Shown here: piece after piece, positions 1 to 8,047 of the stretch
Numbering within the stretch: the first letter of the stretch is position 1
Layout of the letters: every line of letters begins with the position of its first letter
Source: Paracoccaceae bacterium
GTDB taxonomy: Bacteria; Pseudomonadota; Alphaproteobacteria; Rhodobacterales; Rhodobacteraceae
Length of the DNA: 64,000 bases
Reading direction: 5' to 3'
Assembly: GCA_958296035.1 (NCBI GenBank)
Contig: OY282431.1
Coordinates: forward strand, 3,208,037-3,272,036
Made by a program: the position numbers and the translations under genes
Notes under the pieces: model-generated
What the model was told of the DNA's origin: nothing
The model's input: the letters and a program-made list of their open reading frames with translations, nothing else
Database searches by the model: none

Positions 1-296
1 CTGGGCGACTGAAATCTCAACATATGCTCGAATCTACGTCAATGTGGGGCGGTGCCTATGCACTCTTGTTTACCTCTGAACCTACTAAATCCATTGTCTT
101 GCCGCAAGTGTCTGTGCAATGTCTGGTCTCTCGACGGGAATATTGGGCTCGGCAGACACTTTGTCCCTCAACCACCGGAACTGGTACCCGGTATTCAGCA
201 CAAATGCTGTCCACCAGGGACGAGATGCAGACTAAACAAATCCGGATTGGGGCTCAAATGTTGACGCGAACACCTCGTGAACTCGTTTGGCCATTA

Positions 297-1067
297 TCAC
301 GATTTTGCTTCGGAAAGGGCGCGGCTTAATGGAAGCCGAATACCCAGACTGGCCGTATCGCGTGCTGAAAGTCCAAAGCGCCGACACAACCTGCACCTTC
401 CCTCTGATATTCCGAAGTCGACAGCCTCGGCGAAAGGGCTGGCTGTCGACAGGGCAATCACCCGACAGGGCTCCAGCCCAAGCTGGGCTGAATACTCAAT
501 GACCTGGCGGACCGTCGCCTTTTCGACGGCCGCCACATGAAGCGCTCCGTCATCGACAACAACGTCAATCACCAGTTGTTTGCAATCGAGCCCTTTTCCC
601 TGCTCGAGAAGTCGCCTTGCGATGGCCTTCCGACGCAAGGGCCACAAAGACGGCTTTTCCTGTGATGCAAAGACAATTTCTTCCTCGGGGAGGATCAACA
701 GGGCAAGCGGTCTGCCAGTACCGAGCAACAGCGCCTTTCGTTTCAACATTTTCATTCGCAGTTCGACCTGGAGGTCGTCTGCATCTATGGCGTCAAAGGC
801 AACCCAGTTGCCACCCTGACTCCGGTGGAAAACCGAAATCATTCCATATTCGAAGATAATCGCGAACTGCGGTTTGCGACGGCGGAAGTTCAACACATCG
901 AGAATCTCTTTGCGGTCGTTGTGATGCGCGAGCCTTGCTACAGGGGCCGGCGTGGCCAAAGATACAAGTTGATCGTATTGCGGTTGCCGGTATTGTGCAA
1001 CGGTCAACCGATACGTGCTTGGGATTATCAATACATTGGGTATGAATGGTATCCTGGCAAGGGCCAC
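297..1067 (-). CDS. Truncated GspL/PilM-like hypothetical protein
   Basis: The middle of this 256-residue frame resembles the cytoplasmic actin-fold part of GspL/PilM-type proteins found as hypothetical proteins in many alphaproteobacteria: a stretch around PLALLILPEEEI, then an Arg-rich helix, then VDDGALHVAAVEK and a helix ending GLEPCRV. Those proteins are usually much longer and carry a membrane anchor. Here the similarity stops near residue 215 and the tail is Arg/Ser-rich noise, so the gene looks cut short. Good homology starts only at DVLNFRRR, which suggests a GTG start near 896 rather than the ATG at 1067. It is divergent from the dehydrogenase gene to its right. No secretion or pilus genes lie nearby. 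Family assignment is by eye and tentative. Confidence 0.4.
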   Translation of the reverse strand: MALARIPFIPNVLIIPSTYRLTVAQYRQPQYDQLVSLATPAPVARLAHHNDRKEILDVLNFRRRKPQFAIIFEYGMISVFHRSQGGNWVAFDAIDADDLQVELRMKMLKRKALLLGTGRPLALLILPEEEIVFASQEKPSLWPLRRKAIARRLLEQGKGLDCKQLVIDVVVDDGALHVAAVEKATVRQVIEYSAQLGLEPCRVIALSTASPFAEAVDFGISEGRCRLCRRFGLSARDTASLGIRLPLSRALSEAKS

Positions 1068-1130
1068 AGAAACGGGTCGCGTTGACGCGTGATTTCATAA
1101 CCAGGAATACAGTGTTTCGGATTGTCATAG

Positions 1131-2507
1131 ATGTCGGTGGAATCTGCTAAATCCCGATTGGAGCAATTGCTGGGGCCCCGCCTGAAGTTCTCGAGGGCAG
1201 AGCTGGAACAGCATGGTCAGAACGAATCCATCTTTCCCGTTACACCACCGGATGCCGTTGCCTACCCGGCCGGTTCCGACGAAGTGGCGGCAATCGTCGA
1301 GATCTGCTCTGCAGAGGCTTGTCCCATAATTGCCTGGGGTGCAGGTACCTCTCTTGAGGGGCACGCGCTTGCGTTTCAGGGCGGCATTACCGTGGACATG
1401 TCACTGATGAACAAGGTGCTGGAACTGAACGAGGACGACCTCAATGTCGTCGTACAGCCTGGTATCACGCGCAAGCAGCTTGAAGCAGAACTGCGTCACA
1501 GCGGGTTGTTCTTTCCAATTGACCCTGGTGCAGACGCCACTCTGGGTGGAATGGCTGCAACGCGTGCATCGGGTACGACAGCGGTTCGTTATGGTACACT
1601 GCGCGACAACGTGCTGGCACTGGAAGTGGTACTGGCGGGCGGAAAAACCATTCGAACCGGCACCCGTGCCCGCAAGTCCTCGGCAGGATACGACCTGACG
1701 GCCCTGTTTGTCGGGTCGGAAGGAACACTGGGCATCATTACCGAATTGACGTTGCGGCTCTATGCTCAGCCGGAGGCCATTTCTGCCGCCACCTGCGCAT
1801 TTGCCGATGTGGCGTCATGTGTCGACGCAGTTATCGAAATCATTCAGCTCGGTCTTCCCGTAGCACGTCTGGAGCTCATGGACACAGCCATGATGCGCGG
1901 GTTGAACCGGTGGGACAAGAGCCTCGACCTGGCCGAACAGCCACACCTTTTCATGGAGTTTCATGGCTCCGACAGTGCCGTGCGAGAGCATTCCAAAACG
2001 GCGGGCGAAATCGTGTCCGACCATGGCGGCAGCGAGTTTTCCTGGGCCACCAAAATGGAGGATCGCAATCGGCTCTGGAAAGCCCGGCATGATGCATATT
2101 ACGCGGCCAAGGCCATGCGACCCGACTGCAGGGTACTCACCACTGATGCCTGCGTCCCGATTTCACAGTTGGCGACAGCCATTATGGAAACTGTCGAGGA
2201 CATTGAGGCCAGCCCCCTGGAAGGACCCATTGTCGGCCATGTCGGAGACGGCAATTTTCACACAGCACTATTGATCGACCCGGAATCAGCAGATGAAGTC
2301 GCGGCTGCCAAGCAGATCCAGGCGAATATCAACCGCCGCGCCCTGCGCCTGGGCGGGACCATCACGGGTGAGCACGGCGTCGGCATTGGCAAGAAATCCT
2401 TTATGTTGCAGGAACATGGCAACGCCTGGGACATCATGTCTGCGATCAAGCGAGCACTTGACCCGGAAAATGTACTCAATCCGGGCAAGGTTGTCCGGTT
2501 GAACTGA
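1131..2507 (+). CDS. FAD-linked 2-hydroxyacid dehydrogenase (D-lactate dehydrogenase / GlcD family)
   Basis: Oxidises a 2-hydroxyacid, most likely D-lactate or glycolate, to the 2-oxoacid and passes electrons to the respiratory chain. The 458-residue protein has the usual two halves. The PCMH-type FAD-binding domain (about 40-215) has IIAWGAGTSLEG and a PGADATLGGMAATRASG segment. The C-terminal FAD-oxidase domain carries the metal/substrate motifs HVGDGNFH (370-377) and GEHGVGIGK (from 413). It ends with the family tail LDPENVLNPGK. Length is normal for the single-subunit cytochrome-linked D-lactate dehydrogenase, and there is no separate GlcE/GlcF gene. It faces metY convergently across a stem-loop. 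The substrate cannot be told apart from sequence alone. Confidence 0.93.
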   Translation: MSVESAKSRLEQLLGPRLKFSRAELEQHGQNESIFPVTPPDAVAYPAGSDEVAAIVEICSAEACPIIAWGAGTSLEGHALAFQGGITVDMSLMNKVLELNEDDLNVVVQPGITRKQLEAELRHSGLFFPIDPGADATLGGMAATRASGTTAVRYGTLRDNVLALEVVLAGGKTIRTGTRARKSSAGYDLTALFVGSEGTLGIITELTLRLYAQPEAISAATCAFADVASCVDAVIEIIQLGLPVARLELMDTAMMRGLNRWDKSLDLAEQPHLFMEFHGSDSAVREHSKTAGEIVSDHGGSEFSWATKMEDRNRLWKARHDAYYAAKAMRPDCRVLTTDACVPISQLATAIMETVEDIEASPLEGPIVGHVGDGNFHTALLIDPESADEVAAAKQIQANINRRALRLGGTITGEHGVGIGKKSFMLQEHGNAWDIMSAIKRALDPENVLNPGKVVRLN

Positions 2508-2551
2508 CATCGCCGTGGCGCAGGTCTTGCAGGACCGGATCGACAGCCTGG

Positions 2552-2576
2552 GGCTGGCGAGAATTCCTCGCCGGCC
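2552..2576. terminator. Stem-loop between convergent genes
   Basis: A near-perfect 10-bp stem (GGCTGGCGAG / CTCGCCGGCC, one G-T wobble) with a 5-base loop lies 45 bases after the dehydrogenase stop and 90 bases from the metY stop. It could stop transcription from both sides. There is no T-run after it, so it is not a classical intrinsic terminator. Confidence 0.35.
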
Positions 2577-2666
2577 ATGAGTATTGATCAGTCAGGCCTG
2601 AACATTCAGGAACGCTCATTTCGAGATCATTACAGCCTGCACTGCCGAGATTAACACGTCGTGTCG

Positions 2667-3959
2667 TCAGGACATGGCCTTGGTCAATGCCTGATCGAGA
2701 TCAGCGATCAGGTCGTCGGCATCTTCAATCCCGATTGACAGCCTGACGACGTCCGGATCGGCGCCCGCGGCGCGCTGCTGCTCGGCGGTTAGCTGTCGAT
2801 GCGTGGTTGATGCCGAGTGGATAACGAGCGACCTGGCATCACCCAGGTTGGCTACGTGGCTAAAGAGTTCCAGTCCGTCGACAAACTTCACGCAAGCGTC
2901 GTAGCCACCCTTTAGCGAAAACGTGAACAGTGCACCCGCGCCGCGTGGACAGTACTTCTCTATCCGCGGATAGGAGGGCGAGCTTGGCAGACCGGCATAG
3001 GTAACGTAGTTGACGCGGTCGTCCTTTTCCAGCCAGGTGGCGACTTCGACCGCATTGTCGACGTGCTTTTGCATGCGCAACGACAGGGTTTCGATACCCA
3101 GCAATGTATAATGTGCGCCCTGGGGGTTCATGGTCATCCCCAGATCCCGCAATCCTATTGCAATGCCATGAAACGTAAAGGCAAGCTCCTTGAATGTGTC
3201 GTGGAATCGCAGGCCATGATAGGCCGGTTCGGGCTCCGAGAGTGACGGGAACTTGTCGCTGGCTGACCAGTCGAACTGACCGGAGTCCACGATGGCGCCT
3301 CCCGTGACCGTCCCATTTCCGGTCAGGTACTTGGTCAGGGAGTGAACAATCAGAGTCGCCCCATATTCGATGGGTCGGCACAGATAGGGCGTAGCAGAGG
3401 TGTTGTCGACAATCAGGGGTAGACCGGCATCGTCGGCGATCCTGGCCAAAGCCTCGAGGTCGGTAATGTAGCCGCCCGGGTTTGCAATGGACTCGCAGAA
3501 TATTGCCCTCGTGTTTTCGTCGATAGCTGCCGCGATCTGAGATTCGTCTTCGGTATCCACAAGGCGTGCTGTCCAACCGAAACGATGGATGGTCCTGCTG
3601 AACTGTGTTACCGTGCCGCCATACAGCCGATCGGACGAGACAACATTGCACCCAGGCTGCATCAGCGGAAATAGTGCCATGATTTGGGCACCATGTCCTG
3701 ACGAGCAGCACACTGCTCCGACACCTCCCTCAAGGGCTGCAATTCTCGATTGCAACGCCATCACCGTTGGATTGGTCAATCTTGAGTAGATGTAGCCAAC
3801 TTCCTGGAGATTGAAGAGGGCCGCTGCGTGCCTTGAATCGCGAAACACAAAGGCCGTGGACTGATAAATCGGTGTTTGGCGAGCTCCAGTAGCGGAATCA
3901 GGTGCTGATCCTGCATGTACCTGGAGGGTGTCGAACCCGTAGCTGGCCTGTTCCTCCAT
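2667..3959 (-). CDS. metY: O-acetylhomoserine sulfhydrylase (aminocarboxypropyltransferase)
   Basis: A PLP enzyme of the Cys/Met metabolism family. It joins sulfide or methanethiol to O-acetylhomoserine, giving homocysteine or methionine in the cytoplasm. The 430-residue length is typical of MetY and longer than cystathionine gamma-synthases (about 390). Visible motifs are YSRLTNPTV (58-66), SSGHGAQ (86-92), the cofactor Asp region VDNTSATPYL and the Schiff-base lysine in SLTKYLTGNG (Lys210). The C-terminal FSHVANLGDARSLVIHSAS is characteristic of the sulfhydrylase branch. It is monocistronic. About 270 bases separate it from rlmB upstream; I looked there for a SAM-II type riboswitch and did not find its conserved core. 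Confidence 0.93.
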   Translation of the reverse strand: MEEQASYGFDTLQVHAGSAPDSATGARQTPIYQSTAFVFRDSRHAAALFNLQEVGYIYSRLTNPTVMALQSRIAALEGGVGAVCCSSGHGAQIMALFPLMQPGCNVVSSDRLYGGTVTQFSRTIHRFGWTARLVDTEDESQIAAAIDENTRAIFCESIANPGGYITDLEALARIADDAGLPLIVDNTSATPYLCRPIEYGATLIVHSLTKYLTGNGTVTGGAIVDSGQFDWSASDKFPSLSEPEPAYHGLRFHDTFKELAFTFHGIAIGLRDLGMTMNPQGAHYTLLGIETLSLRMQKHVDNAVEVATWLEKDDRVNYVTYAGLPSSPSYPRIEKYCPRGAGALFTFSLKGGYDACVKFVDGLELFSHVANLGDARSLVIHSASTTHRQLTAEQQRAAGADPDVVRLSIGIEDADDLIADLDQALTKAMS

Positions 3960-4231
3960 AATGTATACTCCGTTTCAATTCCCTGGGCGAGTTGCAGTGC
4001 AACAGCGCGCCGCCGTTCTATCTTCTTAAGGGCGTGACCCGTGACAGGGCCGTCGATCGCGGCATGTAAGGCCTTCGACTCCGACCATCAACCCGATTGG
4101 TTCAATAATAAATCAATGTTCGTGTGTGCTCCAGAGCTCAGTTGACACATTGCCGGTATGATCTGGATCCAGTTACGCAATCGCGGGAAGCGGCTTTTCT
4201 GCAGGATAGCAGCAGCGGGTCGTTCGCAACC

Positions 4232-5047
4232 TCAATGCGGCGCACCTCTCGAACGGTCAATCGAGCATTCGTAAAGTGCGATTGCCGCAGCATTTGACAC
4301 ATTCAGCGAACCAAGACTGGGCTTGCAGGGTATCGATGCCAATTCATCACAGTGCTCGCGTGTTGACTGGCGCAACCCATGTCCTTCCGAACCCAGAACC
4401 AGGGCCAGCCGTTGATGTCGGTGTTTACTGATCGTGAGTACCAGGTCTTGACCGCCTTTTTCATCAAGTCCGATTAGCAGGAATCCTGATTCCCGCAACG
4501 CGTCCAGTTCCGCTACGAGGTTTCTGACGCGCAGATAGTGCGCCCGTTCAAGCGCGCCACTTGCCGACTTGGCTAGCGCCCCTGTTTCAGGTGGAGCATG
4601 GCGACGCGTTGTCACTACCGCAGAAGCCAGGAAGGCGTCTGCCGACCTCAGAATGGCGCCAACATTATGCGGGTCGCTTACACGGTCCAGGGCAACGATC
4701 CGGGCCCCTGGACCAACAGATGCAACAATTGATTCCAGTGCTGGCGGGCGCAGCGTCTCGACTTCCAGGGCGACACCCTGGTGCACGGCTTCCCGACCAA
4801 CAATTGCGGCCAGCTGCCTGGCTGCCTTTATTTCGGGGGCCAGGCCGGAAGCGTTAATTTGGGATTCGAGCCTCCTGTAGCAGTTCCGAGAAACCACCAG
4901 CCTGTGCTTCTTGCGGGCCGGGTTGGTCAGTGCTGCCGCAACTGCGTGGATACCGAACATCCAGTAAGTGTGGGATGTCGGCCGCCGCTTTGCTCTACCA
5001 GGCTTTCGCGTCCTTTTGCGCTTCTCCAGTGCGGCCTTTGTTGTCAT
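4232..5047 (-). CDS. rlmB: 23S rRNA (guanosine-2'-O-)-methyltransferase RlmB, TrmH family
   Basis: SAM-dependent SPOUT methyltransferase expected to 2'-O-methylate G2251 of 23S rRNA. After a basic N-terminal tail, the SpoU substrate-binding domain begins at WMFGIHAVAAAL. The trefoil-knot catalytic part has motif 1 DPHNVGAILRSADAF, motif 2 LVLGSEGHGLR and motif 3 SLGSLNVSNAAAIALYE. The frame extends to a TTG at 5062, but the ATG at 5047, preceded by AGGCAAAGG, is the better start and gives 271 residues. In many alphaproteobacteria this gene neighbours tRNA-Tyr. Here about 2.9 kb of decayed accessory DNA lies between the two. RlmB versus another TrmH-family paralogue rests on overall length and motif spacing. 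Confidence 0.9.
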   Translation of the reverse strand: MTTKAALEKRKRTRKPGRAKRRPTSHTYWMFGIHAVAAALTNPARKKHRLVVSRNCYRRLESQINASGLAPEIKAARQLAAIVGREAVHQGVALEVETLRPPALESIVASVGPGARIVALDRVSDPHNVGAILRSADAFLASAVVTTRRHAPPETGALAKSASGALERAHYLRVRNLVAELDALRESGFLLIGLDEKGGQDLVLTISKHRHQRLALVLGSEGHGLRQSTREHCDELASIPCKPSLGSLNVSNAAAIALYECSIDRSRGAPH

Positions 5048-5790
5048 CCTTTGCCTGTTCAAGTTGTGGCCTCTGAATCAAGTAAAACGGTCAGGAAGTC
5101 TTCCGGCGCCCTTTACGGCGCATCCGAGTGTGTAGAACTTCACTTGCGAGAACAAGCTTCGCCGGTCAAGCGCGGCATGTCAATGCGCTTCGACAATGAT
5201 CCATGTGTCGCAAACATTCTCGCCAGTCCGTAGGCACCAGGCTGCTTTTGTTCGAGCCTACTGTGTTGATGCAGTTTGCGATTGCCTGACCCAACCATGG
5301 GTCGAATTGTCAAAACGTGACGGTGACATTACCCATGTCCCAGAGCGAAACAGGCAGTTGTGAAATTGATATCAGGCTCGCCTTTTCAGCCCGGCCAGAA
5401 CAGGTGTAGCTTCCAGGAATCCGGGAAACGCACCTCAAGGTTCGGGACAAAGAGTTGAGTGTTGACCTTCCGAGACGGAGGATCAGCCGCCGCATTTGCC
5501 ACCGAATTCAATTTGCAGGATTAACGATGTGATAGTCACAAATCGGCCATGCCCAATTTGCCTCAATGCGCCCAAAGTCGGTAATTGAGCATCAGACTTT
5601 GATGCGGCAACACCTGCATTGAAGCTGTAGGAAAATGCCGCCGCGTGTTGCTGACAAGGTCGAAGGGTTCCGGATGGCTGCAGCACTGTGACAGCCATCA
5701 ATTGCCGGGCGGATTCCATGAACTCTCCAATGCGTCAGATCTGGTCCTTCTTGAGAACCTGATGCACGGACTTGAAATACCATGCGAGTG
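5048..5790. other. Gene-less stretch upstream of rlmB
   Basis: About 740 bases with only short frames on either strand that show no recognisable domain, start signal or coding character. The neighbouring 1.7 kb is made of pseudogenes and transposase debris, so this is probably degraded sequence of the same origin plus the rlmB promoter. Confidence 0.4.
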
Positions 5791-6092
5791 TCAGGGTTCC
5801 ACGCCATGAATGTGCTGGCCAATGGGTTGTGGCAACGTGGTTTCAACCTCTTCGGTCTTCGCTGGTCGAGGCAACTGCATGCCAATCCGGATCATGTCAA
5901 TTGTGCCTTCAAGGCGCGCAACACGAATGCCAGGACTGTTGACCTCACGCCGGAGCACGGCAAACCCACCATGCAACTTGTCAACTTCACCATGCATCTC
6001 GCGTTTCAGCCCGAATTTTGACTCATGATCAGGGCTGCCAGCGCCACACCTGTGCCGATCACTGCCAGCAGTATCTCCAGATCTCCACCCAC
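5791..6092 (-). pseudogene. Frameshifted copy of small membrane/coiled-coil gene
   Basis: A second, broken copy of the gene at 6403-6711. Reading from a GTG at 6092 gives the same N-terminus (glycine-aspartate, then a hydrophobic segment, then ALIMSQ). One base is then missing near 6020 compared with the intact copy (CAAAATTCGGGCTG against CAGCTTTCCGGGCTG), which puts a stop in frame. After the shift, the other frame continues with LRREVNSPGIRVARLEG and GMQLPRP exactly as in the intact gene. The 33-bp repeats of the intact copy are absent. The upstream flank is also conserved between the copies, so the duplication covered more than the gene. Confidence 0.6.
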
Positions 6093-6160
6093 TAGTCAGT
6101 CTCCACGTCCGTTCCAGTTCCCATCAAATCATGCCCTTCATCAACATGACAGGGATTGCC
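5849..6160. repeat. Diverged direct repeat, copy A (partner 6417-6783)
   Basis: This block matches 6417-6783 in the same orientation over the whole small gene and about 70 bases of its upstream flank. Shared stretches include CCAATCCGGATCATGTC, ACTGTTGACCTCACGCCG and ATGCCCTTCATCAA. The copies differ by scattered substitutions, a one-base deletion and the expansion of 33-bp units in copy B. Confidence 0.65.
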
Positions 6161-6166
6161 GGCAGA

Positions 6167-6382
6167 TCATCCCCTCGTCCTCGACCTGCAGCGGCGAGTG
6201 ACAATGTTTCGCCCATCTAGAATTGCAGATGCGGATACACATTCGCCGTCGGTGATACCCGGGATGACTACCGCCTGCACGGCCTCATACGGGCAGATCC
6301 TGCCGGATCGCACACGCATGCCCCGCTGCGGGTCCTTGTAGATGTCGGAAAACAGGAATGTCTCCTTGCACGCCTCCAGCAA
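6167..6382 (-). CDS. Hypothetical 71-residue frame, possibly a gene fragment
   Basis: A short frame in the place where, in the neighbouring copy of the duplicated block, the PHP-domain fragment lies. It begins MLEACKETFLFSDIYKD and ends in an Arg-rich tail. I recognise no family. It could be the remnant of whatever gene preceded the small membrane gene in this copy, or chance. Listed only because its position mirrors the neighbouring pseudogene. Confidence 0.2.
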   Translation of the reverse strand: MLEACKETFLFSDIYKDPQRGMRVRSGRICPYEAVQAVVIPGITDGECVSASAILDGRNIVTRRCRSRTRG

Positions 6383-6402
6383 GGCGAACTGTCGTGCGAA
6401 CT

Positions 6403-6711
6403 TCAGGCGGCTTCGACCTCCTCGGCCTCCCCGGCCGGGCGGGGCAACTGCATTCCAATCCGGATCATGTCGATTACGCCTTCGAGGCGCGCAACACGAT
6501 TGCCAAGACTGTTGACCTCACGCCGCAACTCGGCAATCTCACCACGCATCTCGCTTCTCAGATCGGCAATCTCACCACGCATCTCGCTTCTCAGATCGGC
6601 AATCTCACCACGCAACTCTCGTTTCAGCCCGGAAAGCTGACTCATGATCAGGGCCGCCAGTGCCACGCCGGTGCCGATCACTGCCAGCAGCATCTCCAGG
6701 TCTCCACCCAT
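6403..6711 (-). CDS. Small inner-membrane protein with coiled coil
   Basis: A 102-residue protein. One N-terminal transmembrane helix (about residues 7-24, LLAVIGTGVALAALIM) is followed by a charged coiled coil of 11-residue units RGEIADLRSEM (two exact copies, a third ending differently), then LRREVNSLGNRVARLEG and a C-terminal IRIGMQLPRP segment. Proteins of this layout (short helix plus Arg/Glu coiled coil) are common, unnamed small proteins in alphaproteobacteria. It lies about 75 bases after a truncated PHP-domain gene on the same strand. A frameshifted copy lies at 5791-6092. Function unknown; probably an oligomer anchored in the membrane with the coiled coil in the cytoplasm. Confidence 0.55.
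   Translation of the reverse strand: MGGDLEMLLAVIGTGVALAALIMSQLSGLKRELRGEIADLRSEMRGEIADLRSEMRGEIAELRREVNSLGNRVARLEGVIDMIRIGMQLPRPAGEAEEVEAA
6532..6613. repeat. 33-bp tandem repeat inside the coiled-coil gene
   Basis: Two full 33-bp units (starting at 6532 and 6565) and a half unit from 6598, identical in sequence. Each encodes 11 residues, so length change keeps the reading frame and extends the coiled coil by one hendecad. Confidence 0.8.
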
Positions 6712-6785
6712 TAGTCAGTCTCCACGTAAATCTCCATTCCCATCATACCATGCCCTTCATCAAACTGACAGGGCTTGCCGGCATT

Positions 6786-7058
6786 TCATCCCTCTCCTCC
6801 GCAACCGGCCCGGGTTTCCTGTGCTGCTGCCTGCCGGACAAAGCGCATAAAGGCCATGTCATGATGATCTGCAATGGCAATCGCATCCAGACCTCTTGCA
6901 AGGCAAGCGACGATCAGCCCTGCCGCATACCCGGCACGCTCATCATCGTTGCCGGGCGCGGCATCCCTCCACTGGCGGCCTCTCGGGCAGTGAACCTGGA
7001 AGTCACAGCGAAAAACAAGCGCATCCCAATCATCTGCACTCAAGAATCCTGAACTCAC
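6786..7058 (-). pseudogene. N-terminal fragment of a PHP-domain (TrlF-type) ATPase
   Basis: The 90-residue frame contains the start of a PHP phosphoesterase domain: FRCDFQVHCPRGRQW (first metal motif), a central helix YAAGLIVACLARGLDAIAI and then ADHHDMAFMRFVRQAA. This pattern is that of the PHP-plus-ATPase proteins named TrlF, some of which occur beside DNA-modification and defence genes. Those proteins are roughly ten times longer. Here the frame stops about 20 residues after the DHH motif, and no continuation is seen, so only the N-terminus survives. It is followed on the same strand by the small membrane gene. Confidence 0.5.
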
Positions 7059-7092
7059 TTATCAAATCCCGGTTTCGCAATGAAAGGCTCTG

Positions 7093-7494
7093 ATGCTCCT
7101 CCACAACTCATGTGAACAGCGGGATTTGCCTGATTATCAGCAATTTTCCCCAATCAGGACGCTGATGGATGCAGCTTACGACCGCAAGGATATTGTCGAG
7201 CACAGCCGGTTGTCGGATCTCGTGCCGATCATTGAAGTCACTGTGTGCCACGACAAGATGTCAATAGAGCATTGTAATAGAAGGCCCTTGCCCGGCGCAG
7301 TGCCGGCTTTGTCCACCCGACAGCAGAGCGTTACAAGCTCCGCTCGACAGTGAAACGTGGCAATGCCACCCTGGGTCAATTTCGGTGGTCGCAATATCAG
7401 TGTCCGTGGCAATGCCAGGTTGTTTTGCCACCTGTTGTTCGGTATCCTGGCCATGACCGCCGAGCAACTGCTGCGACTGGCGGCTCACGACTGA
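7093..7494 (+). pseudogene. Decayed DDE transposase (IS4/IS5 superfamily)
   Basis: Pieces of one transposase can be read in three successive frames: LMDAAYDRKDIVEHSR and LVPIIEV (7164-7250), then KALARRSAGF and ERYKLRSTVKRGNATL (from about 7281), then FGGRNISVRGNA and CHLLFGILAMTAEQLLRL ending at the TGA near 7494. These match the C-terminal half of IS4/IS5-type DDE transposases, including the conserved Y-(2)-R-(3)-E-like helix (here YKLRSTVKR, with the glutamate replaced by lysine). Several frameshifts and the missing N-terminus make it inactive. No terminal inverted repeats were found. Confidence 0.6.
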
Positions 7495-7907
7495 CCCGCA
7501 ATAGCCACCTGACTGGACAGCGATCGACAATCTGACCGCCACCGTTCCTCTTGCAGAGGACGGTGCGATCAAGCAAGTCCTATTGGCAGGGACATTGGCG
7601 GAAAAGGGTGCAATTCTACGGTCAGCACGCGAAAATCACCATCTACTGACCCGCGGTTTACCGAATCCAGTGTCAATGCCGACTTTATGAAGCTGTAACA
7701 GCCTTGAATTTGAAGTTGCTGCAATTGTCTTACATTACAAGAGGCGCTTGCTCCTGACGATTACCAGATATAGTGGTGGTGACGGGCTCAGAGGCTGCCA
7801 GGCGAATTGTAGGGGAGATTTCACAACAATTCGCAATGTGGCAATCGGTCTGGCAGAAACAGATCACTATTCCTTGGGTTTGTGTCTGCGTGAATTGAGC
7901 CGCCAAC
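7495..7907. other. Gene-less stretch before tRNA-Tyr
   Basis: About 410 bases without a convincing frame. It should contain the promoter of tRNA-Tyr. Nothing else is recognisable. Confidence 0.4.
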
Positions 7908-7991
7908 GGGCGACGGGCTGCAAGGTGCGGCAGCGGACTGTAACTCCGCCGGGGAGACCCACGCCTGGTTCGATTCCAGGGTCGCCCACCA
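7908..7991 (+). tRNA. tRNA-Tyr (anticodon GTA)
   Basis: The acceptor stem GGGCGAC pairs perfectly with GTCGCCC, followed by A and an encoded CCA (7989-7991). The anticodon arm is GCGGA-CTGTAAC-TCCGC with anticodon GTA at 7940-7942. The T arm is CCTGG-TTCGATT-CCAGG. The variable region (14 bases, with a short GGG/CCC stem) is long, as expected for bacterial tRNA-Tyr. The D arm is short (GCTG/CGGC around a GG-containing loop), and positions 8-9 read GG instead of the near-universal T8. Total 84 bases including CCA. Confidence 0.9.
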
Positions 7992-8047
7992 GGCTTCTTC
8001 CCAGCCTGTGGAATCGGTGGCAATCTCCCGTTTGATTCGAGTCCCCT

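Noticed and set aside
24-329. A 101-codon plus-strand frame at the left edge
   Set aside because: No domain, no ribosome-binding site, and several overlapping frames of equal quality. Treated as non-coding.
3960-4231. A SAM-type riboswitch in the metY leader
   Set aside because: The conserved SAM-II core (GCTAAA after the pseudoknot) is not present, and I could not fold a SAM/SAH-type alternative. A covariance search would be decisive.
6532-6613. A CRISPR array
   Set aside because: The 33-bp units are adjacent without spacers and encode hendecads of a coiled coil.
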